A DNA stretch of 64,000 nucleotides from Chitinophaga niastensis (GCF_003014755.1 NZ_PYAW01000001.1:1364001-1428000), one strand, 5' to 3'. Numbered from the stretch's first letter, positions 19,001 through 29,048 are shown. A program made the numbers and translations. Notes: a model not told the origin generated them from the sequence alone.

Positions 19001-21292
19001 ATGAAAAAAGTTGGATTGTTAGCAGCAGCTTTATTATGCCTGCATGGTGCACAGAGCCAGACGGTGAATAAAGTAGCTGAACCAGCGGAATGGGTAAATA
19101 CATTGATGGGCTCCGATTCAAAAATGAGCCTTTCTAACGGTAACACCTATCCTGCAATAGCCCTGCCCTGGGGAATGAATTTCTGGATGCCCCAAACCAA
19201 TACCATGGGTAATGGCTGGGCCTATCAATACACCGCTGATAAAATCAGGGGATTTAAGCAAACGCACCAGCCCTCTCCGTGGATCAACGACTATGGCCAG
19301 TTTGCCGTTATGCCGGTAACAGGCGCTATCAAGTTTGACCAAAACAAACGTGCCAGCTGGTTTTCGCATAAATCAGAAATAGCTAAACCATATTATTATA
19401 GTGTATACCTCGCCGATCCGGATGTGACCACAGAAATCACACCTACGGAAAGAGCTGCACAACTGCGTTTCACCTATCCTGCTACGGATAGTGCATATAT
19501 AGTGGTAGATGCTTTTGATAATGGGTCCTACATTAAAATATTACCGGAAGAAAAGAAGATCATTGGCTATACTACCAAAAACAGTGGTGGCGTACCATCC
19601 AACTTCAAAAATTATTTCATCATCACTTTTGATAAAGCCTTTACAGTAGCCAGTACCTGGCATGATTCCGTACTGGTAAACGGAAAGCTGGAACTACAGG
19701 CTAATCACACGGGCGCCATCGTAGGTTTTAAAACTAAAAAGGGTGAGCAGGTAGGTATCAAAACTGCGTCTTCCTTCATCAGCTTTGAACAGGCGGAATT
19801 AAACCTGCAACGCGAAATAGGAAAAGATGCGTTTGATGTAACCTGCAAAAAAGCAAAAGATATCTGGAATAAAGAACTCGGCAGATTGGCTGTGGAAGGT
19901 GGTTCTGTTGAACAGGTAAGCACTTTCTATTCTTCTTTGTATCGTGTAATGCTTTTCCCGCGCAAGTTCTATGAAATCAATGCAAAAAATGAAATAGTGC
20001 ATTACAGTCCGTTCAATGGTCAAACATTGCCCGGTTATATGTTTACTGACAACGGTTTCTGGGATACTTTCCGCGCCGTGCATCCTTTCTTTACACTGAT
20101 GTACCCATCCCTGAGTGCACATATTATGGAAGGTTTGTCCAACGCTTACAAAGAAAGCGGATGGTTGCCGGAGTGGGCCAGCCCCGGTCATCGTGACTGT
20201 ATGGTGGGTTCTAACTCAGCATCTCTCATCGCTGATGCTTACTTAAAAGGCATACACGGATATGACATCAATAACCTGTACCAGGCTATTTTAAAGAATA
20301 CCGAAAATGAAGGTCCACTCAGCTCTGTAGGCCGGTTGGGGGTAAAATATTACAACACATTGGGTTATGTACCTTATGATGTAGAAGTGAATGAAAACGC
20401 AGCACGTACGCTGGAATATGCCTACGATGATTTCACTATTTATCAACTGGCGAAAGCATTGAACCGTCCGAAAGAAGAGATTGCACGCTTTGAAAAACGT
20501 TCGCAGAACTACCGCAACCTCTTTGATCCGGAAACCAAACTGATGCGCGGCAAAAATAAGGATGGTAAATTCCAGACACCTTTTAATCCGTTTAAATGGG
20601 GCGATGCCTTTACCGAAGGAAACAGCTGGCACTATACCTGGTCTGTATTCCACGATGTACAAGGCTTGTCAACCTTAATGGGCGGCAAAGAAATGTTTAC
20701 ACAGATGCTGGATTCCGTTTTCAACATGCCACCGGTATTTGATGAAAGCTATTACGGAACAGTTATCCACGAAATACGCGAAATGCAGATCATGAACATG
20801 GGCCAGTATGCACACGGCAACCAGCCCATTCAACACATGATCTATTTATATAACTATGCGGGCCAGCCATGGAAAACACAATACTGGATACGCCAGGTAA
20901 TGAGCCGTTTATACAAAGCCACTCCGGATGGATATTGTGGTGATGAAGATAACGGTCAAACCAGCGCGTGGTACGTATTTTCAGCCATGGGATTCTATCC
21001 TGTTTGTCCGGGTACACAACAATATGTGTTGGGTACACCGCTGTTTTCAAAACTCACTGTAACAATGGAAGACGGCAAGAAAATGGTGATTGATGCACCG
21101 GGCAACAGTGAAAAAAATCTGTATGTACAGAGCGCGTCTTTAAACGGACAAGCTTATTCGAAAAACTGGATCAGCCACCAGGAACTGCAAAAAGGCGGTC
21201 ACCTGGTATTTAAAATGGGTGCTACTCCTGAGAAGTCAAGAGGAACGCAGCCTTCGGCTTATCCATATTCTTATTCTGCAGTCAATAAATAG
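19001..21292 (+). CDS. GH92 alpha-mannosidase, secreted
   Basis: A 763-residue glycoside hydrolase family 92 enzyme, calcium-dependent exo-alpha-mannosidases that act on N-glycans and yeast mannan. A signal peptide ends near AQSQ (about residue 20). Family landmarks are the N-terminal ALPWGMNFWMPQT segment, TEGNSWHYTW with Glu539 as probable general acid, HGNQPIQHM, and DEDNGQTSAWYVF with the Asp648/Asp650 acidic cluster. Linkage specificity cannot be assigned. It is followed after 251 bp (repeat copy D) by a second GH92 with low overall identity to it, suggesting complementary specificities under the upstream LacI-type regulator. Confidence 0.93.
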   Translation: MKKVGLLAAALLCLHGAQSQTVNKVAEPAEWVNTLMGSDSKMSLSNGNTYPAIALPWGMNFWMPQTNTMGNGWAYQYTADKIRGFKQTHQPSPWINDYGQFAVMPVTGAIKFDQNKRASWFSHKSEIAKPYYYSVYLADPDVTTEITPTERAAQLRFTYPATDSAYIVVDAFDNGSYIKILPEEKKIIGYTTKNSGGVPSNFKNYFIITFDKAFTVASTWHDSVLVNGKLELQANHTGAIVGFKTKKGEQVGIKTASSFISFEQAELNLQREIGKDAFDVTCKKAKDIWNKELGRLAVEGGSVEQVSTFYSSLYRVMLFPRKFYEINAKNEIVHYSPFNGQTLPGYMFTDNGFWDTFRAVHPFFTLMYPSLSAHIMEGLSNAYKESGWLPEWASPGHRDCMVGSNSASLIADAYLKGIHGYDINNLYQAILKNTENEGPLSSVGRLGVKYYNTLGYVPYDVEVNENAARTLEYAYDDFTIYQLAKALNRPKEEIARFEKRSQNYRNLFDPETKLMRGKNKDGKFQTPFNPFKWGDAFTEGNSWHYTWSVFHDVQGLSTLMGGKEMFTQMLDSVFNMPPVFDESYYGTVIHEIREMQIMNMGQYAHGNQPIQHMIYLYNYAGQPWKTQYWIRQVMSRLYKATPDGYCGDEDNGQTSAWYVFSAMGFYPVCPGTQQYVLGTPLFSKLTVTMEDGKKMVIDAPGNSEKNLYVQSASLNGQAYSKNWISHQELQKGGHLVFKMGATPEKSRGTQPSAYPYSYSAVNK

Positions 21293-21363
21293 AATAATAA
21301 ATGGTCTCGTAAACGATTTCATTGTTCACTGAAATAATTCATCCCGACTCTTCGGGATGTACA

Positions 21364-21522
21364 TTTATCTTACACAGGATTAGACTGATTAAGATGATTA
21401 TACTGATTTTATTTTTCTGATTTTAGATGATTTAGCGAAGATAAAGCAAAGTTTATCTTCGCTAAATCATCTAAAAAAATCCAAAAAAATCAGTATAATC
21501 AGTCTAATCCCGGGAAAGACAA
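21364..21522. repeat. long intergenic inverted repeat, copy D
   Basis: The right end is canonical (ATCCCGGGAAAGACAA); the left end is diverged (TTATCTTACACAGGATTAG). The left arm has one more 9-nt unit (triplets GAC, AGA, TAC) than the right arm (GAC, TAC). The inner block TTTAGCGAAGATAAA forms the central hairpin. It sits between the two GH92 genes on a shared transcript, so it would form a stable structure in that mRNA. Confidence 0.88.
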
Positions 21523-21543
21523 AAAATCTCTAAATCAACCACT

Positions 21544-23826
21544 ATGAGAAAAATTCTTTTACCCATACTCTTCTTCTCTTCACTGTCGGTGTTTGCGCAG
21601 GAAAATGTACTGCAATATGTGAAACCGATTACCGGCACACAAAAGATGGGACACACGTATCCCGGCGCTACAGTACCTTTTGGAATGGTGCAACTCAGTC
21701 CGGATACAGATACGATCCCTTATGAAATGAATGGCAAGTATAATCCGGATGTGTATAAGTATTGCGCGGGTTATCAATATGAAGATAAAACCATTGTAGG
21801 TTTCAGTCACACGCATTTCAGTGGTACCGGTCACTCCGACCTGGGCGATTTTTTAATTATGCCTACTGTGGGCAACCTGCAACTAAACCCAGGTGCTGCT
21901 GATCACCCGGAGAGTGGCTACCGCTCCAGGTTTTCGCACAGTACAGAAGTGGCAGAACCGGCGTATTATAAAGTGAAACTCGAAGATGATAATATATTAG
22001 CTGAGCTCACCGCTACTAACCGCGTGGGTTTTCATCAATATACATTTCCGGGTACAGATCAGGCGCATATCATACTGGATATGATGTCCGGTATCTATAA
22101 CTACGATAACAAAGACGTATGGACCTTCATCAGGGTAGAAAATGATACGCTGATCACCGGTTTCCGCCAAACTAACGGTTGGGCGCGTACGAGAATAGAA
22201 TACTTTGCAATGGTTTTCTCTAAACCATTTGTGCAGTATGGTCACCAGAATTATGCAAAAGATGTGTACAAAGGCTTCTGGCGTAAGTTTGATCAGACAA
22301 AGAATTTTCCGGAGATGGCAGGTAAACAGATTCGCGCTTACTTCGATTTTAAAACATCTCCCGGAGAAAAAATTAAAATCAAATTTGCATTATCTCCTGT
22401 AAGTACCGTTGGTGCATTAAAAAATCTGCGTGCAGAAATTCCGGGATGGGACTTTGAACAGGTAAAGCAAGCCGGACAAGCGTTGTGGGCAAAAGAACTA
22501 AATAAAATACAGATAGCATCCACTAGTAAAGAAGAGAAAGAAAACTTCTATACAGCCATGTATCACGCCTTCATTAATCCTACTACCTACATGGATGTGG
22601 ATGGCGCTTACCGCGGCCTGGATATGAATATTCATATCGCTGACGGATATACGAATTATACTACTTTCTCTTTATGGGATACCTACCGTGCACTGCATCC
22701 GCTGTTTAACGTGATACAGCCTAAACGCAATGCAGACATGATCCAATCTATGCTGAACCATTATGAACAAAGTGCACAGCATATGTTGCCTATATGGGCG
22801 CATTACGCTAATGAAAACTGGTGTATGATTGGTTATCATAGTGTGTCGGTGATTGCAGATGCTATCATGAAAGGCAACGCGCCTTTTGATGTGAATAAAG
22901 CATTGGATGCCTGTGTAACTACTGCGCGTCATCGTACTTACGATGGGCTGGGATATTACATGGACATGGGTTACATACCGGAAGACAAAAACGGTTCTTC
23001 CGTTTCCAAAACACTGGAATATGCTTACGACGACTGGTGTATTGCGCAGGTGGCTAAGAAATTAGGCAGAACAGACATCTATGATGAATTCATAAAACGC
23101 TCTACCAACTACAAAAACGTATATGATGACAGCACTGGATTTATGCGTCCCAGGCTGAATGACGGTACTTTCAAAGCCAGCTTTGATGCGTTGCAAACGC
23201 ACGACCAGGGCTTCATTGAAGGTAATGCCTGGAACTACAGTTTGTATGTACCGCAATATCCAAATGAAATGATTGCGATGATGGGAGGCAAAAAACAATT
23301 CACTTCGCACCTGGATTCTTTATTTACCATGGAGCTGCCGGATAAATATTTTGCTGAAACAGAAGATATTACCCGCGATGGTATCATCGGTAATTATGTG
23401 CATGGTAATGAACCATCGCACCACGTAGCCTACCTGTATAACTGGACCGGCAATCCGTGGAAAACGCAGGAACGTGTGCGCATGATCCTGAAAAAAATGT
23501 ATCATCCCGGTCCTGATGGCCTGGGGGGTAATGACGACTGCGGGCAGATGAGCGCCTGGTACATTTTCAGTACACTGGGCTTCTATCCTGTTTGTCCGGG
23601 TGCTGACGAGTACGCGTTGGGCAGCCCCGCTATTGATAAAGCCACTATGCAGTTGGAGAATGGAAAAACATTTGTGGTAGATGTAAAAAATCAGGGAGAT
23701 AAAAATGTGTATGTACAAAAAGTATTATTGAATGGTTCGCCGCTTAACCGTTTGTACATTACACATGAGGATATTATGAATGGCGGCACACTTACTTTTT
23801 ATATGAGTGCAAAACCTAAGAAGTAG
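21544..23826 (+). CDS. GH92 alpha-mannosidase, secreted
   Basis: A 760-residue second GH92 enzyme. The signal peptide ends at VFAQ (about residue 19). Family landmarks are YPGATVPFGMVQLSPDT near the N-terminus, FSHTHFSGTGHSD, IEGNAWNY with Glu559 as likely general acid, HGNEPSHHVAYLYNWTG, and GGNDDCGQMSAWYIF with Asp664/Asp665. It matches the most common GH92 signature better than its neighbour. It is probably expressed with the upstream GH92 and ends at a strong bidirectional terminator. Confidence 0.95.
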   Translation: MRKILLPILFFSSLSVFAQENVLQYVKPITGTQKMGHTYPGATVPFGMVQLSPDTDTIPYEMNGKYNPDVYKYCAGYQYEDKTIVGFSHTHFSGTGHSDLGDFLIMPTVGNLQLNPGAADHPESGYRSRFSHSTEVAEPAYYKVKLEDDNILAELTATNRVGFHQYTFPGTDQAHIILDMMSGIYNYDNKDVWTFIRVENDTLITGFRQTNGWARTRIEYFAMVFSKPFVQYGHQNYAKDVYKGFWRKFDQTKNFPEMAGKQIRAYFDFKTSPGEKIKIKFALSPVSTVGALKNLRAEIPGWDFEQVKQAGQALWAKELNKIQIASTSKEEKENFYTAMYHAFINPTTYMDVDGAYRGLDMNIHIADGYTNYTTFSLWDTYRALHPLFNVIQPKRNADMIQSMLNHYEQSAQHMLPIWAHYANENWCMIGYHSVSVIADAIMKGNAPFDVNKALDACVTTARHRTYDGLGYYMDMGYIPEDKNGSSVSKTLEYAYDDWCIAQVAKKLGRTDIYDEFIKRSTNYKNVYDDSTGFMRPRLNDGTFKASFDALQTHDQGFIEGNAWNYSLYVPQYPNEMIAMMGGKKQFTSHLDSLFTMELPDKYFAETEDITRDGIIGNYVHGNEPSHHVAYLYNWTGNPWKTQERVRMILKKMYHPGPDGLGGNDDCGQMSAWYIFSTLGFYPVCPGADEYALGSPAIDKATMQLENGKTFVVDVKNQGDKNVYVQKVLLNGSPLNRLYITHEDIMNGGTLTFYMSAKPKK

Positions 23827-23851
23827 TTTTTCATGTGAATGTTTGTATATA

Positions 23852-23895
23852 AAAAGAAAGGCCCGGGCGCATTGTAGTGCCCGGGCCTTTCTTTT
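23852..23895. terminator. bidirectional terminator
   Basis: A 17-bp perfect stem (AAAAGAAAGGCCCGGGC and its complement) with A-rich left and T-rich right flanks, between the convergent GH92 and ThuA-fusion genes. Confidence 0.93.
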
Positions 23896-23909
23896 ATATC
23901 TATCGTTAT

Positions 23910-26900
23910 TTATCCGCGTAAAGTAAACGAAAGGATACCTAACGGTACTTTCTGTGTAGCGTCTGTAGCCTTGAAGCGGAAATAAAGGTTATGTTTCTTT
24001 CCGTCAGCAATTGGTGCGAAGTTGAAATTGACCTTGTTGGCTGTCTTAGGGGCAGCACCCGGTCCAATGGTTACTTCACCCAAACGGGTTCCGTTAGCAT
24101 CATCCGCAAAGGCTTCTACTATGTAGCCCTGTTGCGGTGTTTCCTGAACCATGTAGGTGAGTTCTACACCACTTACGCCGGTGAGATCGAGCTTGTTATA
24201 ACTTGCCCAACCTTCGGTGGTAGCAGGGATGAGGAACTTCATGCCATCTGCCTGGAATACTGATACACCATCTGCTTTGCTGTAATCAGCTGCTGATAAT
24301 ACAGGGCTGATCAGTTCAACAGTAGCTGTACCGGTGATTGGCTTAATGCCGGGTGCACCTTTATCTGTATAGCTGGCCAGCATAAACAGTACGCCATTGT
24401 CTTTCGGCTCATTACCCATAGTTGGGTTAATGCTGCCGGTAAGTGGCAATGAAATTACTTTTGGCACACCACCACCGACAGAATAGATGTATTCCACCAG
24501 TTGTTTTGCTTCACCTACAGAGAGTGTAGGGTGTGCAGCCATCGCCGTTTCACCCCAAACACCGCCACCACCATTGATGATCTTTTTAGCCAATACATCC
24601 GGTGCGGCAGGATCGTTTTTATACTTTTCTGCTACCTGTTTAAAGGATGGTCCTATTGATTTTTCATCAGGTTTATGACAGGTTTTACAGTCGGAAACTT
24701 CCATGATGTTTTTACCTGCAATAGCACCGGTGATAATCTGATGACCCTGTGGAGCAGCAGCTTTATCGCGGCCCTGCACGTAATCGGCTTTTACAAAGAT
24801 GTTGTTTACATCCAGCTTACCATCAGCGGAGTTACCATCTTCTTTATCACTAACGTTAACGGTATAACTGATTTGTTTGCCAGGGAAGTAGAACATTTTG
24901 TTTCCGGCAATATCAATCTTTACTTCCGGTGTTTCATTACCAGCATACAATTCTATTGACTTACTCTTTGTTTTAGCGCCCTTATCATCTGCTACTTCTA
25001 CATATGCCTGGTATTCACCTGCAGTTGTATAGGTATATTCCACAGACGGTTCAGTGGTTTCTTTCTTATTACCATTACCAAAATTCCAGAGGTAGGTGAG
25101 TTTATCGCCATCAGGATCTACAGAACCTTCTGCTGTTAATTTCACTTTAAAGGGCAATCCGCCGGTAAGACGATCTACGTGGATGTTGGCTCTGGGAGCA
25201 CGGTTACCACCGTTGTAATCGATGCGTGAAAGTGCTGCATCCACATTTTTGCTGAACCAGCCATTACCATACTCCAGTACATAGAGACGGCCATCAGGGC
25301 CCATTTCCATGTCGATAGGCGCATTCAGTTTAGTGGTTGGCATGAACTTTTCCATTTTGGAGAAGTTCGCGTCTTTATCAAGCGTTACTGCCATAATCCA
25401 GCCGCGCATCCAATCATAAATAAACAGTTTACCATTATAATAATCCGGGAAACGTGTTTCTTTCGGATAGAATTCGCTGTAGTAAACAGGGCCAGCTTCT
25501 GCATTACGGCCACCGCTACCTACAATCGGAAATTCTTCTGATTTGCCATATGGATACCAGATCATAGCCGGAACAGCCGGAGGCAATTCTTTTAAACCGG
25601 TATTGTTGCGTGAATTATTAATGGGCTTCAGCGGATCATATGCAGGGCCGCTTTCGCCGTTTTCATAATTATAGGCATGATAGGGTTTGTTGTTGGCGAT
25701 GAACATCGGATAGCCATAGTTACCGGCTTTTTTAGCCTGGTTAACTTCATCATAACCACGAGGTCCACGGGTAGAGTCGTCGTTGTTGGCGTCCGGTCCT
25801 ACTTCTCCCCAATACACATATCCTGTTTTTCTATCCAGAGAAATACGATACGGGTTACGGGTACCCATTGCAAAAATTTCAGGACGTGTACCTTTGGTGC
25901 CTTTAGGGAAGAGATTTCCTTCAGGAATAGTGTAAGAGCCATCTTCCTGTACTTTTATACGCAGGATCTTTCCGCGCAGATCGTTGGTGTTAGCGGAAGT
26001 ACGGCGGCCATCATACTGCAGGTGACCGGGACGGTCATCTGTAGGACCATAACCTTTACTTACATATTTCTGTCCTGGTTCATCAAATGGTGTGGAGTTG
26101 TCACCGGTAGAAACATACAGCAGTTTATCCGGCCCAAATGCAACGGAGCCACCGGTATGGCAGCAGATATCACGTTGAGAATAAAACTGGATGATCACTT
26201 TTTCAGATGACATATCCAGTTTATTATTTTCAAATTTGAAACGTGATAAACGATTTACCGAAGTATCTATCGGTGAATACATAGCGTAGATGTAGTGATT
26301 GTCTTTGAAGTCGGGGTCCGCTGCTAATCCGAGGAACCCTTCTTCCGCATTCACATTGGGCACATTTGTTTTATAATATACTTTCAGGAAACCCACCTGT
26401 GATATTTTTTTCTCCGCCTGGTTATAGAGCAACAATTCGCCACGGCGCTGTGCTACAAGGATATCCAGGTTAGGGAGGATCGTCATTTCTGTTGGTTCAA
26501 AGAACTCTCCGGAAGTGAGTACATTTTTAGTGAAACGATCTTCATCAGGTACACGGAGTGTTTTAGCCTGGCTATAATCCAGTACCTGGTTTTTACCGAT
26601 AGCATATTGAATACCACCCAGGAGGTGTTTCAGGAATAAAGTGTCAGTGTAACACTCTTCTGTATGTCCAAGCGCAGTGTAAAAAGAGCGGCCACCATCA
26701 TAATCGTGATACCAGCTGATAGGATGGTTGCCCATATTACCGCCCTCGTAGGACTTTTCATCTACTTTCAACAGTGTGGTTACAGTTGTATCCAGTTTTT
26801 TGAAATTGTACCATTCGTCGGTATGCTCCCATTTTTCTGGTAAACCAACTGTTGCAGGGAATGATTTATTAACTACTTCCACTATTGCTTTATGCACACC

Positions 26901-27314
26901 GGGAGGATGACTCTGGAAATAAGCACCAGCGAGGTGATTGTACCAGCCCCACTCATATTCCGTGTCGGTAGCAGCGTGTATGCCTGCAAAGCCGCCGCCG
27001 GCCTGGATGTATCTTTCAAAGTCTGCTTCCTGGTAATTATTGAGTACATCACCGGTTGTATTCAGGAAGATGACCGCGGAATATTGCTGGAGGGTATCTT
27101 CATTAAACTTGTTGGCATTTTCTGTGGTATCTACCTCAAATCCGTTTTCTTTACCGAGCTTTTGAATAGCTGCAATGCCCACTGGTATTGACGAGTGGCG
27201 GAAGGCGGTGGTTTTGGTAAATACCAGCACTTTTGGTTTACCCGGGCGTGATTTTTTGCAACCCGCAAAACCTACCAGCGCAAGTAATAAGATGATTTTA
27301 ATAGCGTGTTTCAT
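23910..27314 (-). CDS. ThuA / sugar-dehydrogenase propeller / PKD / cytochrome c fusion lipoprotein
   Basis: A 1,134-residue lipoprotein (lipobox GFAGC near residue 19). Domains in order: ThuA-like glutamine-amidotransferase fold (about 30-245); a glucose/sorbosone-dehydrogenase-like beta-propeller (about 260-690) with FEPTEMTILPN and GPDGRLYVLEYG; a PKD domain (about 700-780, SVDPDGDKLTYLWNFG); a class I cytochrome c with haem motif CKTCH (Cys876, Cys879, His880); and a C-terminal beta-sandwich resembling a carbohydrate-binding module. The likely role is periplasmic sugar oxidation with electrons passed to the fused haem. The last gene of a minus-strand cluster, it starts 9 bp after the stand-alone ThuA gene. 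The substrate is not known. Confidence 0.85.
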   Translation of the reverse strand: MKHAIKIILLLALVGFAGCKKSRPGKPKVLVFTKTTAFRHSSIPVGIAAIQKLGKENGFEVDTTENANKFNEDTLQQYSAVIFLNTTGDVLNNYQEADFERYIQAGGGFAGIHAATDTEYEWGWYNHLAGAYFQSHPPGVHKAIVEVVNKSFPATVGLPEKWEHTDEWYNFKKLDTTVTTLLKVDEKSYEGGNMGNHPISWYHDYDGGRSFYTALGHTEECYTDTLFLKHLLGGIQYAIGKNQVLDYSQAKTLRVPDEDRFTKNVLTSGEFFEPTEMTILPNLDILVAQRRGELLLYNQAEKKISQVGFLKVYYKTNVPNVNAEEGFLGLAADPDFKDNHYIYAMYSPIDTSVNRLSRFKFENNKLDMSSEKVIIQFYSQRDICCHTGGSVAFGPDKLLYVSTGDNSTPFDEPGQKYVSKGYGPTDDRPGHLQYDGRRTSANTNDLRGKILRIKVQEDGSYTIPEGNLFPKGTKGTRPEIFAMGTRNPYRISLDRKTGYVYWGEVGPDANNDDSTRGPRGYDEVNQAKKAGNYGYPMFIANNKPYHAYNYENGESGPAYDPLKPINNSRNNTGLKELPPAVPAMIWYPYGKSEEFPIVGSGGRNAEAGPVYYSEFYPKETRFPDYYNGKLFIYDWMRGWIMAVTLDKDANFSKMEKFMPTTKLNAPIDMEMGPDGRLYVLEYGNGWFSKNVDAALSRIDYNGGNRAPRANIHVDRLTGGLPFKVKLTAEGSVDPDGDKLTYLWNFGNGNKKETTEPSVEYTYTTAGEYQAYVEVADDKGAKTKSKSIELYAGNETPEVKIDIAGNKMFYFPGKQISYTVNVSDKEDGNSADGKLDVNNIFVKADYVQGRDKAAAPQGHQIITGAIAGKNIMEVSDCKTCHKPDEKSIGPSFKQVAEKYKNDPAAPDVLAKKIINGGGGVWGETAMAAHPTLSVGEAKQLVEYIYSVGGGVPKVISLPLTGSINPTMGNEPKDNGVLFMLASYTDKGAPGIKPITGTATVELISPVLSAADYSKADGVSVFQADGMKFLIPATTEGWASYNKLDLTGVSGVELTYMVQETPQQGYIVEAFADDANGTRLGEVTIGPGAAPKTANKVNFNFAPIADGKKHNLYFRFKATDATQKVPLGILSFTLRG

Positions 27315-27323
27315 TGTTGCGAA

Positions 27324-28067
27324 TTAGTTTTTGGGTTTCCAGTTGCCGATGGCATATTCAATGCCACCTAACAAATGTTTAAGGTATACGGGATCCTGAT
27401 AAGATTCTTTGATATGCCCCATTTCTGTATAAAAGGCACGGCCGCCTTCAAAATCGTGGTACCAGCACATAGGATGGTTATCGCCGTTTTTACCGCCTGT
27501 ATAGCTGGATTCATCAATTTTGATCAGCACATGTACATCCGGGTTCAGGTCTTTGAAATTGTACCATTCATCTTTGCGTATCCATTCATCCGGGAGGTCT
27601 TTGGTAGCAGGATGATTATGGTCTACTACTTTCAAAGTAGCCTGTTGCTGTTGCGGATGGCTGAGGAACCATGCACCGGCGAGTTTGTTATACCATGGCC
27701 AGTCGTATTCCGTATCTGTAGCTGAGTGAATACCCATCCAGGCGCCACCTTTGTGGATATAGTCCTGGAAAGCTACCTGTTGTGTGCTATCCAGCACATC
27801 GCCGGTAGTACAGCTGAAAATAACAGCTGCATATTTTTTCAGGTTGGAAGGCGTAAAAGCGCTGGCATCTTCTGTAGTATCTACACCAAAGCCATTTTCT
27901 TTACCCAGTTCAATGATCGCTATTTTAGCAGCGGGAATACAATCATGTCGGAAGCCCATTGTTTTGGAAAATACCAATACCCGCTTGGGTTTGGGTTTGT
28001 GCTTAGCCTGCACGGACATCGTGCCGGCAAGGAGCAGCAGTGTAATAAAAGCGGTGAATGTTTTCAT
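27324..28067 (-). CDS. exported ThuA-domain protein
   Basis: A 247-residue single ThuA domain with signal peptide (cleavage near VQAK, about residue 21). It closely parallels the N-terminal domain of the next gene; both share KVLVF/RVLVFSKTMGFRH-type starts, DTTEDA/DTTENA, TGDVL, HSATDTEYDWPWYN and HPMCWYHDFEGGRAFYT motifs, so the pair likely arose by duplication. ThuA was named for trehalose use in rhizobia, where it is linked to 3-keto-sugar metabolism; the reaction here is not known. The 225 bp before it contain repeat copy E, which separates it from the DUF1080 gene. Confidence 0.88.
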   Translation of the reverse strand: MKTFTAFITLLLLAGTMSVQAKHKPKPKRVLVFSKTMGFRHDCIPAAKIAIIELGKENGFGVDTTEDASAFTPSNLKKYAAVIFSCTTGDVLDSTQQVAFQDYIHKGGAWMGIHSATDTEYDWPWYNKLAGAWFLSHPQQQQATLKVVDHNHPATKDLPDEWIRKDEWYNFKDLNPDVHVLIKIDESSYTGGKNGDNHPMCWYHDFEGGRAFYTEMGHIKESYQDPVYLKHLLGGIEYAIGNWKPKN

Positions 28068-28113
28068 CGTGTATACGTGGGAGTTAGAAATGACTAAATT
28101 GATAATTACGAAT

Positions 28114-28267
28114 TTGGCAGCAAGCTGCCGAAATTTTCTTTCCCAGGATTTTGATGATTAACCGTGATTTTTCTGATTAAATCTTATTTTAAAAATTAAA
28201 AAAATCAGTACAATCATGATTAATCATCAAAATCCTGGGAAAGAAAATTTCGGTAGCTTGCTGCCAA
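28114..28267. repeat. long intergenic inverted repeat, copy E
   Basis: About 154 bp. Outermost cap TTGGCAGCAAGCTGCC (itself a hairpin) is mirrored at the right end, followed by TTTTCTTTCCCAGGATTTT and GATTA-type 9-nt units. It has no GTC in the terminal motif and lacks the AGCGAAG core, so it is a short, divergent member. It lies between two genes of one minus-strand operon. Confidence 0.88.
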
Positions 28268-28292
28268 GTATATAATTTCCTCTGCGTTAAAA

Positions 28293-29015
28293 TTACAACA
28301 CGCGGATTTTAATATTGCGGTACCAAACATCGTTACCATGATCCTGCAGCGCTATATGGCCTTTGGGATATTTACCGAATCCTTTCCAGTCTTTGAATTT
28401 ACTACCAGCAACCAGTGCATCCCATTCAGGAGTACCCATGGTAGTTTCAGCAGTTTTTACGCCATTGAGCCAGAGGGTCAGGTGACCATCTTTTTTTACG
28501 ATTTTGGCGGTATTCCACTGACCTACCGGTTTTGCTGCTCTTTTAGGAGCTTTGATCAGGTCGTATAAATCGCCGGCATTGTGTTTAGGGATTTTACCAT
28601 CCGGATGTTTATCATCATCCAGTACCTGCATTTCAGGGCCGGTCTGGTAGGTTGCTCCGAAGGCAGGATCTTCGTGTACACCGAATATCACACCACTGTT
28701 GCCACCTTCTGAAATTTTCCAGTCGATGCTCAGTTCGTAGTTTTCATATTCGTCGTTGGTAACGAGATCGCCGCCTGGTGCGCCGCTCTTTTTGGCTGCC
28801 TGGTCCAGGCCAATGGCGCCATTAGATGCGCTCCATGCCGGGCTGGCAGTGGTTTTCAGGTAAGTATGCCAGCCAGTGGTAGAAGTGCCGTCGAACAGCA
28901 GTTGCCATCCTTCTTTCTTCTCTTTAGCAGACAGGCTATTTAATTTCTGGGCTTTCACAGCAGAGGTTCCGATAACGGCACCAAGCAGGAGTGCTCCCAT
29001 GATTATTTTTTTCAT
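28293..29015 (-). CDS. DUF1080 (3-keto-disaccharide hydrolase family) protein
   Basis: A 240-residue exported protein with signal peptide (near VKAQ, about residue 22) and a concanavalin-like beta-sandwich. Hallmarks are GWQLLFDGTSTTGWHTY near residue 40, YELSIDWKISEGGNSGV (about 93-109), PEMQVLDDDKHPD and YPKGHIALQDHG near the end. Members of this family cleave 3-keto-glycosides or act as glycan-binding domains. Together with the Gfo/Idh oxidoreductase, TIM-barrel isomerase and ThuA genes around it, this supports a 3-keto-sugar route. Confidence 0.88.
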   Translation of the reverse strand: MKKIIMGALLLGAVIGTSAVKAQKLNSLSAKEKKEGWQLLFDGTSTTGWHTYLKTTASPAWSASNGAIGLDQAAKKSGAPGGDLVTNDEYENYELSIDWKISEGGNSGVIFGVHEDPAFGATYQTGPEMQVLDDDKHPDGKIPKHNAGDLYDLIKAPKRAAKPVGQWNTAKIVKKDGHLTLWLNGVKTAETTMGTPEWDALVAGSKFKDWKGFGKYPKGHIALQDHGNDVWYRNIKIRVL

Positions 29016-29048
29016 TCTTACTAATTGTGTTTATGATAGAATAGAAAA

